Origin: JANXQG01 sp963824275
GTDB lineage: Bacteria; Planctomycetota; Planctomycetia; Pirellulales; Thermoguttaceae
Reading direction: 5' to 3'
NCBI GenBank assembly: GCA_963824275.1
Contig: CAWGOT010000010.1
Location: 682,001-746,000 of the forward strand
Length of the DNA: 64,000 bases
Part shown: positions 50,201 through 61,178 of the stretch, piece after piece
How the letters are laid out: each line of letters begins with the position of its first letter
How positions within the stretch are numbered: the first letter of the stretch is position 1
The notes under the pieces: generated by a model
Told to the model about the DNA's origin: nothing
Seen by the model: only the letters and a program-made list of their open reading frames with translations
Databases searched by the model: none
Position numbers and translations under genes: made by a program

Positions 50201-51223
50201 CCGCTGCAACTCGCGGTCGCTCATGGCGGCCTGGAAGTCGCCGAGAAGCTGCTCGCCAAGGGCGCCAGGCTCGACGCCTATTCGGCGGCCGCCCTTGGCC
50301 GCATTAAGCCCGTCGCCGACGCGCTGGCTGCCGATCCGACACTCTTGAACAAGCCGCATTGGAACGGCCCGCCGCTGGTCTGGGCCATCGCGGCCGGGCA
50401 AACCACAATGGTCAAGTGGCTCTTGGATCGCAAGGCCGCCGTCGCTGCGGTCCCCAATCCTATGGGCCACGGCGCAGTCTCGCCGCTCTCGGCCGCCGTC
50501 CACCGGGGCGACCGGGCCGTGGTCGAGCTGCTCTTGGATCGCGGGGCCGACCCCAACACGCCCGGCGAAGACGCACTGGAAGTGGCCGTCAACGCGGATC
50601 GGACGGACATCGTCAAGCTATTGCTCGAGCACAAAGCGCTTGCCAACCCACCGCTTGGCGGAGGTCGGACTGGCTCACCGCTCAGCACCGCGGCGCGTCG
50701 GGGCTGCGCGGAAGTCGCCGCACTGCTGATCGACCACGGGGCGAACATCGAGTTTGCGGGCGGCAACGTCGGATTTACGCCTTTGGACGAGGCGGCGACG
50801 GGACGCGTCGTGACTTTGCTCTTGGATGCTTTCCAGAAGCAAGGAAAGAAACCGACGCAGAGATCGCTCGACCAGGCCCTCTGCTGCGCCGCCAGGGAAG
50901 GCAACGTCGACGCCGTCAAGAGACTGCTCGACGCCGGCGCCGACGCCAACGGCCGCAATTTTCACGGGGGCCATCCTCTGATTGCTGTCTTCCAAGAACT
51001 TCTCAACAACCTTCACAGCGACCGCTCCGCGGAGGTCGCGAAGCGGAAACAGTGTGTGGAGGTCATCCGGCTCTTGATGGCCCACGGCGCCGACGCCGAC
51101 CGGGCTGACGCCTACTACACGCCGTTGAAGATCGTGAAGGAAGGTGGCTGGGACCAGGAATTCGTCGATATCCTGACCAAGCGGCCCGGCCCCGCGGTAG
51201 CGCCGGGCAAGCAGGACAAGTAG
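47210..51223 (+). CDS. Large secreted ankyrin-repeat protein, with several frameshifts
   Basis: About 1,335 residues once slips near 47430, 48260, 48560, 48945 and 49680 are repaired. ATG 47210 follows AAAGGAGG. A signal peptide (VSTVALVVLVAVGSVAVVAA) precedes around 25 ankyrin repeats with the pattern TPLxxAxxxGxxxxVxxLLxxGAD, for example TALHSAAWSGRRDVVETLLN and PLSAAVHRGDRAVVELLLDR. Repeat spacing is often wider than 33 residues with inserts, typical of bacterial ankyrin proteins. No other domain is seen; the end IVKEGGWDQEFVDILTKRPG is followed by a short tail. Likely an extracytoplasmic protein-binding scaffold. The gene begins just right of the direct repeat. Confidence 0.75.
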
Positions 51224-53083
51224 GGTGCGTCGGCACTGAAGGCTACCCACTGACTGCCGTAGCGTTTCAGGTCACTCGCAGGGAACCTTGCTCGGTTCTG
51301 TCGGTAGGTTTTCGTCATTGCTATTTTCATAACCGCCGCTCCTTGGTAAGGCCGGTCGAAGGATTCAGTACCGGCTGCTTTGATTATAGCACCGTTTCCC
51401 CGGCTACTGCCACCCTCGAAAACTCCATTTTACTCAATGACCGCCGCCTTCGCCACGCCCAACCCGCCAACCCGATCGCGCCGGCGACCGACAGCGCAGG
51501 CGCGGACGGTTCCGGCACGGCAACCGCGGCGGTCGCGTTCGCAATTGGCGAGGCAGCGACCGAGGAGCCGAAGATGAACGCCGCGCCTGCGCCCACAGTC
51601 AAGCTTCCGCCCTCGGGCAAGGCGCTGGCAGTCGTCACCGCCAGCGTGCCGGCAGTCACGATCGTGCCGCCGCCATAAGTGTCCCTGCCGCTGAGGATCA
51701 GTTCGCCGGGGCCGTCCAAGACCAGCGCAAGCGTGCCGGAACCGTCTTGCATCGTGCCGCCGAAATCCGTGGTCGCCGACTGGGAAACGGTGAGTGTCGA
51801 GGAGTTAGCGCTGCTGTTGGTGATCACGCACCCCGAGCCGGAAAGTGAAAGCAGCGTCGGCGAGAAGCCGGCCAGATCGAGGGTGCCGTTATTGCCCGTC
51901 AGTCCGCCGGCGCCGAGGGCGAAGTCGCTTCCAAGCTGCAATGTACCGGCGTGATCGTCGTGCCACCCGTGTAGGTGTTGGTGCCGGCCAGGTTCTGCAG
52001 CCCGGCTCCTTCGACTATGAGATTGATGCTTCCCAAGCTTCCCCCTCCGGCGATCAGACCGCTGAAGGTCGTGCTGCCCCCCGTGCTCGAGAGAGTCAGG
52101 ACCGCGGCGGTACTGCCGGAGTTTTGAATGCTGCCGCCAAGGCCAGGCGTCGCGTCGGAAAGTGATGCCAATTGCTGCGTGCCGCCCCCGAGGTCGAATG
52201 TTGCGCCACTGGCGACAGAAAGGGGCGTAGTGACGGGCAGCAGGTTTAAGGCGAAGGCGGGGGTCGTGGGGACGATCTCCACGGCCGCGATGCCGCAGTT
52301 GCTGAGTCGCGTTTCATTGATCGTAAACGAAGAACTGCTCAAACCGCTGAACACCGCATAGTTACCCGTGCCATAGGTGCCGACCGGACTAGTGATCTCC
52401 GTGAACGCATAAGGGCTTGGGCCGTTGTTCGCGTCGGTCGAGAAAGAGCAGCCGAGGCGTCCGATCGTCAACGTGCCTTCACGTCCGTTGACGTCGGAAG
52501 CGACGTAGACGTAAACGCTGTAATTGGCGTAGGGAATGCCGCTGACGCCCACGGTTTCGGTCCCTCCCGTGTTGTCCAGATAACTATTCATCAACTGGGC
52601 GTTCGGAAAGCTGGACTCGTTGGCGCCGAAAACGTCCCAGGTGTCGGTGGTGTTCCATGCCACGCTGGCCGTGGTAGGGTTGTTGCTGCTGTCGACCAGC
52701 CCTGCGGCCGTCTGATTCACATACCCTGTCAAGTTATTCCAATTGCCCATCGGCACTACGCCCACCGTACTCGAGACTGGGTAGGTTCCTCCGGTGCTAT
52801 TCGTGCTGAACTTGATGCCGATGCAGGCCGCCGGACTCAGCAACTGCAACCCGCCACCGAGAACGGTTGTCGGGCCGGCATAGTTCTGCGTATTCGTCAG
52901 CGTCAGCACCCCGCCGCCAACCTTTACCAGACCGCTGCCTCCGCTCAACATACCCGAATAGGTTGTGCTGGCGCCGTTATTGCCGACCGTCAAGAGCGCG
53001 TTATTCGGGTTCACGTTGCCGAGACCGGACAGTCCGCCCACGGTAGCCGCGGAAAGGCTGGAACTAAGAATCAGGCTCGTGTT

Positions 53084-53091
53084 GTTTGCCA
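53084..53091. repeat. Target-site duplication, left (GTTTGCCA)
   Basis: Eight bases immediately left of the IS end, repeated exactly at 54703-54710 on the right. Confidence 0.9.
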
Positions 53092-54702
53092 CTGCACTTT
53101 AGGCGAATTGGTTACGGCGGGTTGAAATTGCTCTTGGCAAAAAAGCGGCTCTCGGCAATGGTTGGTGATTGCAAACGTCATCAAACCCATTGGGAGAGCC
53201 ACGGATGGCCAAGTATAAGGGTTCGTCGAAGCGTCCGCAAGCGAAACACAAGAAATCCAAGAAGTCTCAGCACGACAGGCGGAAGCGACTTCAGCGTCCG
53301 AATCCCCAGCGGAAGAAGACCAGCAAGGCCAAAGTGCCCTTGACCGGCGCGATGCAGAAGGCGGTCTCGGTGTTGCAGGCCGTCATGGACCGTCGCATTG
53401 CCTTTCGCTTGGCGATTGTGGTCGCCGGGATGTTTCTGGCCGACGACCGACGCACCGCCAGTGCCTGGTTCCTCGCGGCAGGAGTCAAAGACGATTGGGA
53501 CCGCTTCTACGAGTGCCTGGCCAGTGTGGGGCGGACTTCCGGAAAGCTGGCCACGGCGGTCCTCGGCCTTCTCGTGCAGAAGTTTGCTCCGGGGTTCGGC
53601 GATCGGATACTGTTGGGGATGGACGACTCTCCCACTTCCCGCTATGGACGGCACGTGGAAGGCGCGGGCATCCATCACAACCCGACTCCCGGACCCGCCG
53701 ACGAGAAGTGGCTGTACGGACATAACTGGGTCGCCTTGGCCTGGCTGGCGACGCATCCTCTGTGGGGTGTGATTGCGCTGCCGTTGCGCTCACTGCTGTA
53801 TGTCCGCCAACTCGATGTGCCGAAGCTGGCGGAAAAGTACGACTGGGAATTCCGCACCAAACATCAACTCGGCGTGGAACTGCTGACTTGGTTCATGCAG
53901 TCGCTCCGCGCGCTGGGCGTAAGGCTAAGGTGTGGTTGGCCGCCGATGGCGGCTATGCGACACGGCCGTTTCTCCTGCCGGTGCTCGATTTGGGCATCGT
54001 GGTCGTCAGCCGCCTGCGCAAGGACGCGCGTTTGTTTGACTTGCCTCCCGCGGGTTCTCACGGCAACCGTATCTACGGCAAGAACAAAATCAGTGCGGCA
54101 AAGCGTGCCGCGCATCGGCAGGGCTGGCAAACGATCACCTACAATTGCCGCGGCGTCGAGGTGACTCGTCAGTACAAGACGTTCTCTGGCGACCTCCGAA
54201 TTGGTCAGCGGCCAGATCCGCGTGGTGCTTCTTCGCTTTGAGGACGGCAGTTGGGCACCTTACTTCTGCACGGACCCGTTGGCCGAAGTGCGCGACATCC
54301 TGGAAGCGGTTGCCGCATCGCTGGGCAATCGAAGAACACTTTCACGACGTGAAGGAAGTGTGGGGCGCGGGGCAGCAACAAGTCCGCAACGTGTGGTCGA
54401 GCATCGGCTGTTGGCACTTGAACCAATGGCTGTACACGTTGGTCGAATTATGCTGCTGGGACGTATCGCAACCTGAGTTGAGCGACCGTCAAGCGCGCTC
54501 CTGGGACAACCCCGATCGGCGTCCCTCCCACGCCGATCGCCGCCGCTGGATTTCGCGGCAAATGCTGCAAAAAGAATTTCTCGCCGTTCTGCCCAACACG
54601 CCCGACAGGCGTAAATTCCGCAACTTGATTGCCAGCCTTCTCAGCCTCTGCGTATAATCGATCCATGTGCCGTGCACTGGAAGACAATCGCCTAAAGTGC
54701 AG
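53092..54702 (+). mobile_element. Complete IS element (IS4-superfamily), 1,611 bp
   Basis: Ends CTGCACTTTAGGCG and CGCCTAAAGTGCAG are perfect 14-bp terminal inverted repeats, with partial similarity extending a few bases inward. It is flanked by perfect 8-bp duplications. One transposase gene fills the element (+ strand, opposite to the host gene). The intact ends and duplications imply a recent insertion. Confidence 0.9.
53205..54657 (+). CDS. Transposase, DDE type, IS4 superfamily (frameshifted)
   Basis: About 484 residues after repair of slips near 53925, 54200 and 54320. ATG 53205 after GGGAGAG. A basic N-terminus (KRPQAKHKKSKKSQHDRRKR) precedes a helical domain. The first catalytic Asp is in LLGMDDSPTSRYGRHVEG, the second in AKVWLAADGGYATRPF, and the Glu in HRWAIEEHFHDVKEVWG, which fits R(3)E(6)K of the IS4 signature, although the preceding Tyr is replaced. 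It catalyses cut-and-paste transposition. If the slips are sequencing errors, the element could be active. Confidence 0.8.
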
Positions 54703-54710
54703 GTTTGCCA
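54703..54710. repeat. Target-site duplication, right (GTTTGCCA)
   Basis: Exact copy of 53084-53091. Confidence 0.9.
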
Positions 54711-57305
54711 CAAATACGGTGCTATTCTGCAGTGCCGAGGGATTGGCTACGTTCAGCGTTCCGCCGGCGATCGTCGTGCTGCCTGTGCAGCTATTGCTGC
54801 CCATAAGCGTCAGTGTGTTGGCGCCGACTTTCATTAGGCCTAGCGCACCGGACGCCAGATCCGCGAGATTCTCCGCATAGACGCGGTTGCCGGCCGAAGT
54901 GTCGAAACCGACGCACGCTCCGGATGCGAAATTCCCGGTGCGCAGCATGGTGACAATGTTGGCGTCCGTCATTGCGTCCCCGACCGCCAATCCTGCCCCG
55001 GCGGCAACCGAGTAACTGCCACTGATTGCCCAACCAGGCAGCGCAGCGGTCGACGAGATCGAACAGCGCACTGGCGCTGACGGTGGTACCGCCGCCGTAG
55101 TTGTTGGTGGCGGAAAGGGTCAGCGCGCCGTTGCCGAGCTTGGTCAGGCCGGCCGTGTTGCTGGTCGCGATGGCCCCAGCAAAGGTCACGTTTTGACCGT
55201 TGGTGTCGATGGCAATCGCGCCGGTGCTGTTGACAAAACTATTTGAATAGTCGACGGTGTTGCCAGCCGAGTATTGCAGGTCGCCGCCGGCGAAGGTAAT
55301 CGGGAACCCGACGGGCAAGGCGGTGGAACTGCCCAGGCTCAAAATCCCGGCGCTGATTTTCGTTGCTCCGCTGTAGGTGCCAGTGCCGGAGAGCACTTGC
55401 GTACCGGTGCCGACCTTGATCAGGCTGAGGCTGCCGGTGGTGTTCCTGATGATCCCGCCGAACTCCCCGCTGGCATTGTTGTTGCCGACAGTCAGGGTAC
55501 TCGTGCCTCCGCCGGACACGATATCCACGATGGCATTTGTCCCGCTGCTGAGGGTGCCGACGGTCGCGCTAAAGCCATGCATGTCCAGCGTCGCGGTGTC
55601 GTTATACTCATCGCTGCCGAAGCAAAGGCCGGTTCCCGGCAGGGCGTTGTTATTGCCAAGTTGAAGAGTGGGACTGGCGTTGGCCCACACATACCACCTA
55701 CCATTGATGTTGGCGTTGCCGATGCTGGTCGTGCCCGCGTAACTATTGGAACCATCCAGTACCACCTTGCCGCTAGTCCATGGCACGCCAAAGCCGCCGG
55801 GACCGCTGATCTGGCCGTTGACGGTCACGGTCGCTTTCAACGCGGGCCAGATGTATCCGCCGTTGGCGGCCAGAGAGATGTTGCGATTGGCCGCCAGCGA
55901 CAGAGAGAGAGACGAGCCTGTCAGCCCGCTGGCATTGAGGGTGATGTTGGTCGTCGGGCTGCTCGGCGCCGCGCCCAAACTCCCATCGGCGGCAATCGAT
56001 AAGAGGCAGCCGTTTACGTACGTGCCGCCGGAGTAGCTGTTGTTGGGGCCCGAGAGTGTCTGCTCAGTCAAAAGGAAACTGTTGAACGTCAGGCAGCCGC
56101 TGCCGCTGATCGTGCCGGAGTAGTAGTTATTCGACGAGGGCGCGAGCGTCAGACCACCGCCGGCCGGCAAGTTGATAATCGCGCCGCCCCCGCTAAGGAA
56201 CCCGATTGCGCCGCTGAAAGTGTTCATGTCCAGCGTGCCGTTGACGGTAAAATCGCAACTACTGTTGACGAAGTTGTTGCTCTGAAATTGAAAAGTGGCG
56301 CCGGAGGCGATGCTCACGGCGGTACTTTGCAAGCCCCCGGTGCCAATTCCGGCGCCCATTGCAACGGTGCCGTAATTGATCGAGAGCGGAGCGGTAACGC
56401 TGCTTACGCTCCCGCTCAGATCCAGCGTGCCCGCATAACCGAGACTGCCGAAGGTGATCGGATACGCAGCACCGCTGGCATCGAGCAAAGATTTGATCGT
56501 TGCTTTGCCGCCGCTTTGGACGTAGATATAGATGGGGTTCAAGTTGCCAAGCGTAAGTGTCCCGCCGGAAAGGGAATAACCAGTCTGATTGAACGTGATG
56601 CCGTTCGCATCGACGTCGCCGCTTACGGTCACGGCACCCGTCGTTCTTTCGAAGACGGCGTAGTCCCAATTGGCCCAGGTGGCGGTGTTGTATGGCCCGC
56701 CGGACATTGTGCCCCAGTTTGTATCACCGGTTTGCCATGTCATAGGGCCGCTGGAGTACAAGGTCTGTCCCTGCGCGACCGACGACAGGATTGCGATCGC
56801 TGCCCAGAAGATCCCAATTCGCGCTGACGGAAAGACCGTGACACAAATAGACTGCGCTGACATGGGATCATCTTCCTCCATCTTGCGTTTGACAGAAGAG
56901 ACAAAGCAGCAGCCTCCCTTGAATCCGCTTAGCGGCTTCGAGGGCGAATCGGCCGAATTAACGAACCCGGCTGCTGCGGCTCCAAGACCGGGAAGTTTCC
57001 GGCTTGGGAGCGGTGCAGTCGGGACGCTTCCTGCAATGCAGTGACGGCGGACAGACGCTGCCTATGCTGAAACCGTTATCGTAACATCCCCGCAGAGGTA
57101 AGGCAATCATTTCGTGATCAAAAGCTGGGTGGAAATGATGTTCAACATGATAATCGAACTCGCCATTGTGCGCCCGGCGCCGGTCTCCTATCGACCAGAC
57201 CCGACAAGTCGGGTTCTTACCCCTGGCTGCTTAGGTAACTGCCCCCCGGAAGAACCCCTATTCCGTCAATCGGCGCGCACCCAATCCGCCCGCTTTCCAA
57301 ATTCT

Positions 57306-57397
57306 GTAAACCGTTTCGCAGAAACGCCTTGCGGAGCAATCGCGAGCGATCGGCAAAAATTTTTTTCCCATCGCCGGCGCGAAATCCGTATATATGG
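57306..57397 (-). repeat. Dispersed conserved element, copy B
   Basis: Inverted copy of 11152-11242: read on the minus strand it begins CCATATATACGGATTTCG, then GCGATGGGAAAAAAATTTTT, and ends AACGGTTTA. The alignment is gap-free. An NPKRKRG-type repeat lies upstream of it, as for copy A. Confidence 0.55.
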
Positions 57398-57629
57398 TTA
57401 GAAGTTCGTGTTTTACGACAGCGACAGAAGAATGGTTGGCAGAAAAATGAGAAGAAAAACTGGCAGGAGAAAAGCCCGCACGCGGACTTTTTTCGGGCAA
57501 GTTCGGGCAAAAATCCCCCGTTCGTATGGCGATCCCGGAGCCACGGCGGACTGAGACGAACGACAGAAAAATGAAAGGCAGAACAATGAAAGGCAGAAGG
57601 GGAAGAAAACACTCGCCAGTCGGGCGCGG

Positions 57630-57722
57630 TAGCAACTCCTCGCTTGCGCGTCGGGCTGGTGTCGGCGCTCGCGCTCCCGTCGGGTCGGTGTCAGTGCCTC
57701 GCTTGCGCTTCGGGTTGGCGTC
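57630..57722. repeat. NPKRKRG palindrome arms, tandem and partial (copy 4)
   Basis: CTCGCTTGCGCGTCGGGCTGG, GCGCTCGCGCTCCCGTCGGG and CCTCGCTTGCGCTTCGGGTTG are three right-arm units in a row with GGTGTC-type linkers, without the left arms. It looks like a rearranged palindrome. Confidence 0.65.
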
Positions 57723-57960
57723 GGTCGGTGCTTGCCTCTGGCTTGGCCCACTTTGGCCCACCCCGTGCAGCTCTGGCCAGCCCAAATCTTGTCGATGCGC
57801 CACACCCCGAAGAGCGTGTGCCAGCGATTGCTCAGCAGTTTTTACCGTGCGATGCCTGTCTTACAATGAAAAGCACTTCCCTCAGTCGTGGCAAACCACA
57901 GCCGAAAAAAAACCGCAAAATCTCTTTTTGCGCCACTTTGGCCAAGTGAAGTGGTGAAGT

Positions 57961-58077
57961 GATGAACCGCGGATGACACGGATGTGCGCGGATAAGAGGA
58001 TAAAGAGCTAACAAATACAGGCGGATGCGGATTTCCAAAAGAAAATCCGCGCCCATCCGTGTCATCCGCGGTTCATT
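57961..58077. repeat. Long palindrome (CCGCGGATGACACGGATG type)
   Basis: GAACCGCGGATGACACGGATG and, after a loop of about 60 bases with inner arms CGCGGAT/ATCCGCG, CATCCGTGTCATCCGCGGTTC. It is a dispersed bacterial palindrome. It ends 47 bases past the putA stop and may serve as its terminator. Confidence 0.8.
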
Positions 58078-58123
58078 TCATTTGGCTGAAGAGTTAACGA
58101 TTGTGGAACACCCGCTACTCCAT

Positions 58124-61100
58124 CTACTCCAACCCCGGCGCAAAGCCATGGCGCATGGTGTTCTCCGTAACGCAGCGCGGCTCGACGAAATGGAGCAGGT
58201 AGTCGGCCCCGCCGGCCTTGCTGCCGGTCCCCGAAAGCCCGAAGCCGCCAAACGGCTGCCGGCCGACCAAGGCGCCGGTGATGCCGCGATTCAGGTAGAG
58301 GTTGCCCACGCGGAACTTCTGCCGAGCGGCCTCCAGGTGCGCCGGCTTGCGGCTGAACACCCCGCCGGTGAGCTTGTAGACCGAGGCGTTGGCCATTTCC
58401 AACGCCTGGTCGAAGTTCTCCGCCCGCATCACCGAGAGCACCGGTCCGAAAATCTCCTCGTTGGCCAGGCGGTGCTGCGGCTGGATGCCGGAGAAGATGT
58501 GCGGGCCGATGAAGGGCTTGCCGATCCGTTCGGCCAGGCCGGCCGGCACTTCGCAGGCCAGTTCCAGCCGGCCCTCGCTGCCGCCAATCTCGATATACTC
58601 GCGGATCTTGGCGGCGGCCGCTTCGTCGATCACCGGCCCGACGTCGGTGCCGGGGTCGGCCGGATCGCCGATCACCAGCGCCCGGGTCGATTCGACCAGC
58701 CGGCGAAGGAACGGGTCGTGCACGCCGTCCAGCACGATCACGCGGCTGCATGCCGAGCACTTCTGGCCGCTGTAGCCAAAGGCCGATTGGCGAACGGCCA
58801 GCACGGCCTCGTCCAGATCGGCCGACTCGTCGACGATGATCGCGTTCTTGCCGCCCATCTCGCAGACGACCTTCTTGACGAAGGCCTGCCCGGGCTGAGG
58901 GTCGCCGGCGATTTTCAAGATCCGCAGGCCGACTTCCTTCGAGCCGGTGAAGGCGATCAGGGCCACGCGCGGATCGCGGACGAGCACGTCGCCCGTTTCG
59001 CCGCCCTGGGCGGGAAGAATGCAGCACGTCGCCGGGCACGCCGGCCTGCCAGAGGATTTCGCAGAGCAGCCGGGCAATGCCGCGGGTCTGCGACGAGGGC
59101 TTGACGACGGCCGTGTTGCCCGTCACCAGGGCGGCGGTGGTCATGCCGCCGCAGATGGCCAAAGGGAAATTCCAGGGACTGATGATCGCGGCCACGCCGC
59201 GGGGCTGATACCAGTCGTGGTTCAGCTCGCCCACGAACCGACCCAGCCGCTGCGGCTGGAAGAGCCCGACGGCCTCGCGGGCGTAATATTCGCAGAAGTC
59301 GATGGCCTCGCAGACGTCGGCGTCGGCCTCGCGCCAGGTCTTGCCCGCCTCGCGAATCATCATGGCGGCCAGCCGATCGCGGTCGCGGCGGATCGCGGCG
59401 GCCGCTTGCAGGATGATCTGCGAGCGTTCCAACTGGGGGCGGTCGCGCCAGGCGGGAAAGGCGGCGGCCGCCGTGGCGATCGCCTTCCGGCAGGTATCCG
59501 CACCGACCGTAGCAACCTTGGGCACGCGGACTTCGGCCACCGCTTTGGCGAACCGCTGCCGCTGGGCTTCCTGGGAGAAATCATGCCAAGGCTCGTTGAA
59601 CATCGGCCGGCCGTCGCCAAGTCCCTGCACGGCGGGCGAGAGTTGATGCCGGCCGGCAGCGGCGGCCAGCGCATCGTCGATTGGTCAGGCTGGAAAGCCT
59701 GACGTACGTCAGGCTGACCAGGCGTACCTGGGCCCGAGACTGCCCAACCATAGTCTCTACCTTGGGCTCGGGCGCGGCCAGCAGCACGTCGTCGGAGACT
59801 TCGGCCGAGAAACCGGTCCGCAGCCACGACTGGTTCGACGTGTTTTCCAGCAGCCGGCGGACGAGGTAGGCCATGCCGGGGATCATCTCGCCGACGGGCA
59901 CGTACTCGCGGACCCGCAGGCCGTGTTCCACCAGCGCCTCGCGAAGCGGATCGGCCATGCCGTAGAGCTTTTGGAACTCGACGGCGGACTTGGGCAGGCC
60001 CTGCTTCTCCAGCAGGGCCAGCGTGTGGGCGATCGAGCGGACGTTGTGCGATCCGATGGCCAGCTTGACGCCGCCCTCGCCCGGCGGCGCGGGAATGGCC
60101 GCGACGAACATGGCCGCCATCCGCTCGAAGCAGGCGTCGGTGGCCCGCTTTTCGGTCCAGACCGGGACGGGCCAGCCCATCCGCTCGGCGTGGATCAACT
60201 CGTAGTCCCAATAGGCGCCCTTGATCAGCCGCACGGTCACCTGCCGGCCGCGTGCGTTTCGGGCCCAGTCGATGATCCGCCGGGCGTCGTCCGGGCCGCT
60301 GCGGAGGTAGGCTTGCAGGGCCAGGCCGGCCGGGAAGTCGATCGCCTCGCAACACCGCTCGAAGAGCGCGAGCGTGAGGTCCTTGACGGCGGCCTGCTCC
60401 ATGTCGAAGTAGACCAGCACCCCTTGCTGGGCCGCTTTGCGAGGATCGGCGCCAAGGCGGCCGCCAGGGCCTGGAGCGAGCCCTCGAAGTCGATGGGGTC
60501 GGTGCGAGGGCTCAGGGCGCTGATCTTGATCGAGATGTTGGTTCGCGGGACGGGGCCGAGATGGTCGTTCTCCAGCGCGGCGCGGCGGGCCAATGGGCGA
60601 CTTCGGCGGGCAGGACCTCCAGCAGATCGAGATAGCGGCGCTGGTAGACCTCGGCCTCGTCCTCGCTGACGCAGGCCTCGCCCAGCAGGTCGACGCTGAA
60701 GGCCAGGCCCTCGTTTCCACAGGCTGCGGAGCACGGGCAGGGCGGACGTGGCGTCGCCGCCGGCGATGAAGTTGCCCGCCATGCCCTGGATGCCTGTCGG
60801 CGATGGTCTTGGCCACGACGCCCTTGGCCAGGCCGCCGGCTTTCATGCCCAGGTCGAGGCCGGCGGCAGCGTCACGCCGGGCTGGCTGAGATAATCGATC
60901 AGGTAGTCGTGGATCTGGTCCGCCGAGCGGAGCATGGGGAAGACGTCGATGAAGCGGAACAACTGCGTGCTGAAGGCGGGGTCCTTCATGGTCCACGACA
61001 TGAGCTGATCGGACCAGAAGCCGGCCGAGAAGAGGCCCTTGCGGTGCTTGCGGACGCCGGCCAGCAGCCGCCCGCCGATCTCCAAGGTGCGTTGTTGAAG

Positions 61101-61166
61101 ATCGCTGCCGGAGGGCGCTTGTGCCGCGGTGGGAGTTGCCGGTTTGCGTTCGAACCAGGTCATCAT
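58124..61166 (-). CDS. putA: Bifunctional proline dehydrogenase / glutamate-semialdehyde dehydrogenase
   Basis: About 1,010 residues after repair of breaks near 60860, 60790, 60715, 60440, 59640 and 59010. The N-terminal PRODH part (FAD-dependent, proline to pyrroline-5-carboxylate) shows NISIKISALSPRTDPIDFEG, QVTVRLIKGAYWDYEL and KLAIGSHNVRSI. The C-terminal ALDH part (NAD-dependent, to glutamate) shows AIISPWNFPLAICGG, VCEMGGKNAIIVDESADLD with the general-base Glu, and SGQKCSACSRVIVLDG with the catalytic Cys. A palindrome (59682-59720) is inserted in the linker between the two enzymes. No N-terminal RHH DNA-binding domain is seen, so it probably does not repress its own gene. Start ATG 61166 lies 12 bases after the hydrolase-like gene stop, suggesting one operon. 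Confidence 0.9.
59682..59720. repeat. Palindrome (RQAFQPD type) in the putA linker
   Basis: TGGTCAGGCTGGAAAGCCTGAC meets GTCAGGCTGACCA around GTACGT. One frame reads GQPDVRQAFQPDQS, a peptide recurrent in planctomycete proteins that carry this repeat. It lies at the junction of the PRODH and ALDH parts. Confidence 0.7.
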
Positions 61167-61178
61167 GAAATTCCAAAA

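Larger units (their letters stand above)
51384..56864 (-). pseudogene. PEP-CTERM autotransporter-repeat protein interrupted by an IS
   Basis: Without the IS this is a secreted protein of about 1,290 residues. Start ATG 56864 after GGAGGA; signal peptide IGIFWAAIAILSSVAQG. The body consists of passenger-associated repeats (LTLSATNNYGGGTTVSA, LVKVGGGVLTLTNTQNYAGP, LILSGRDTYGGGTIVTAGTL), the parallel beta-helix type. The C-terminal VPEPSAPALSVAGAIGLAGW plus RRRRS is a PEP-CTERM exosortase sorting signal, so the protein is normally processed at the cell surface. Frame slips occur near 55065 and 51940. The IS at 53092-54702 splits it after QNSTVFVAN; excision would rejoin NTSLILSSSLSAATVGG in frame. 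In this genome copy it is inactive. Confidence 0.8.
56865..58123. other. Repeat-filled spacer between divergent units, no gene
   Basis: Contains the promoter side of the PEP-CTERM gene (56865-57110), the dispersed element copy B (57306-57397), an A-rich purine stretch (57420-57480), repeated fragments of the NPKRKRG palindrome (57630-57722), and a GGATGACACGGATG palindrome (57961-58077). I find no frame with a recognisable domain. Confidence 0.55.
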
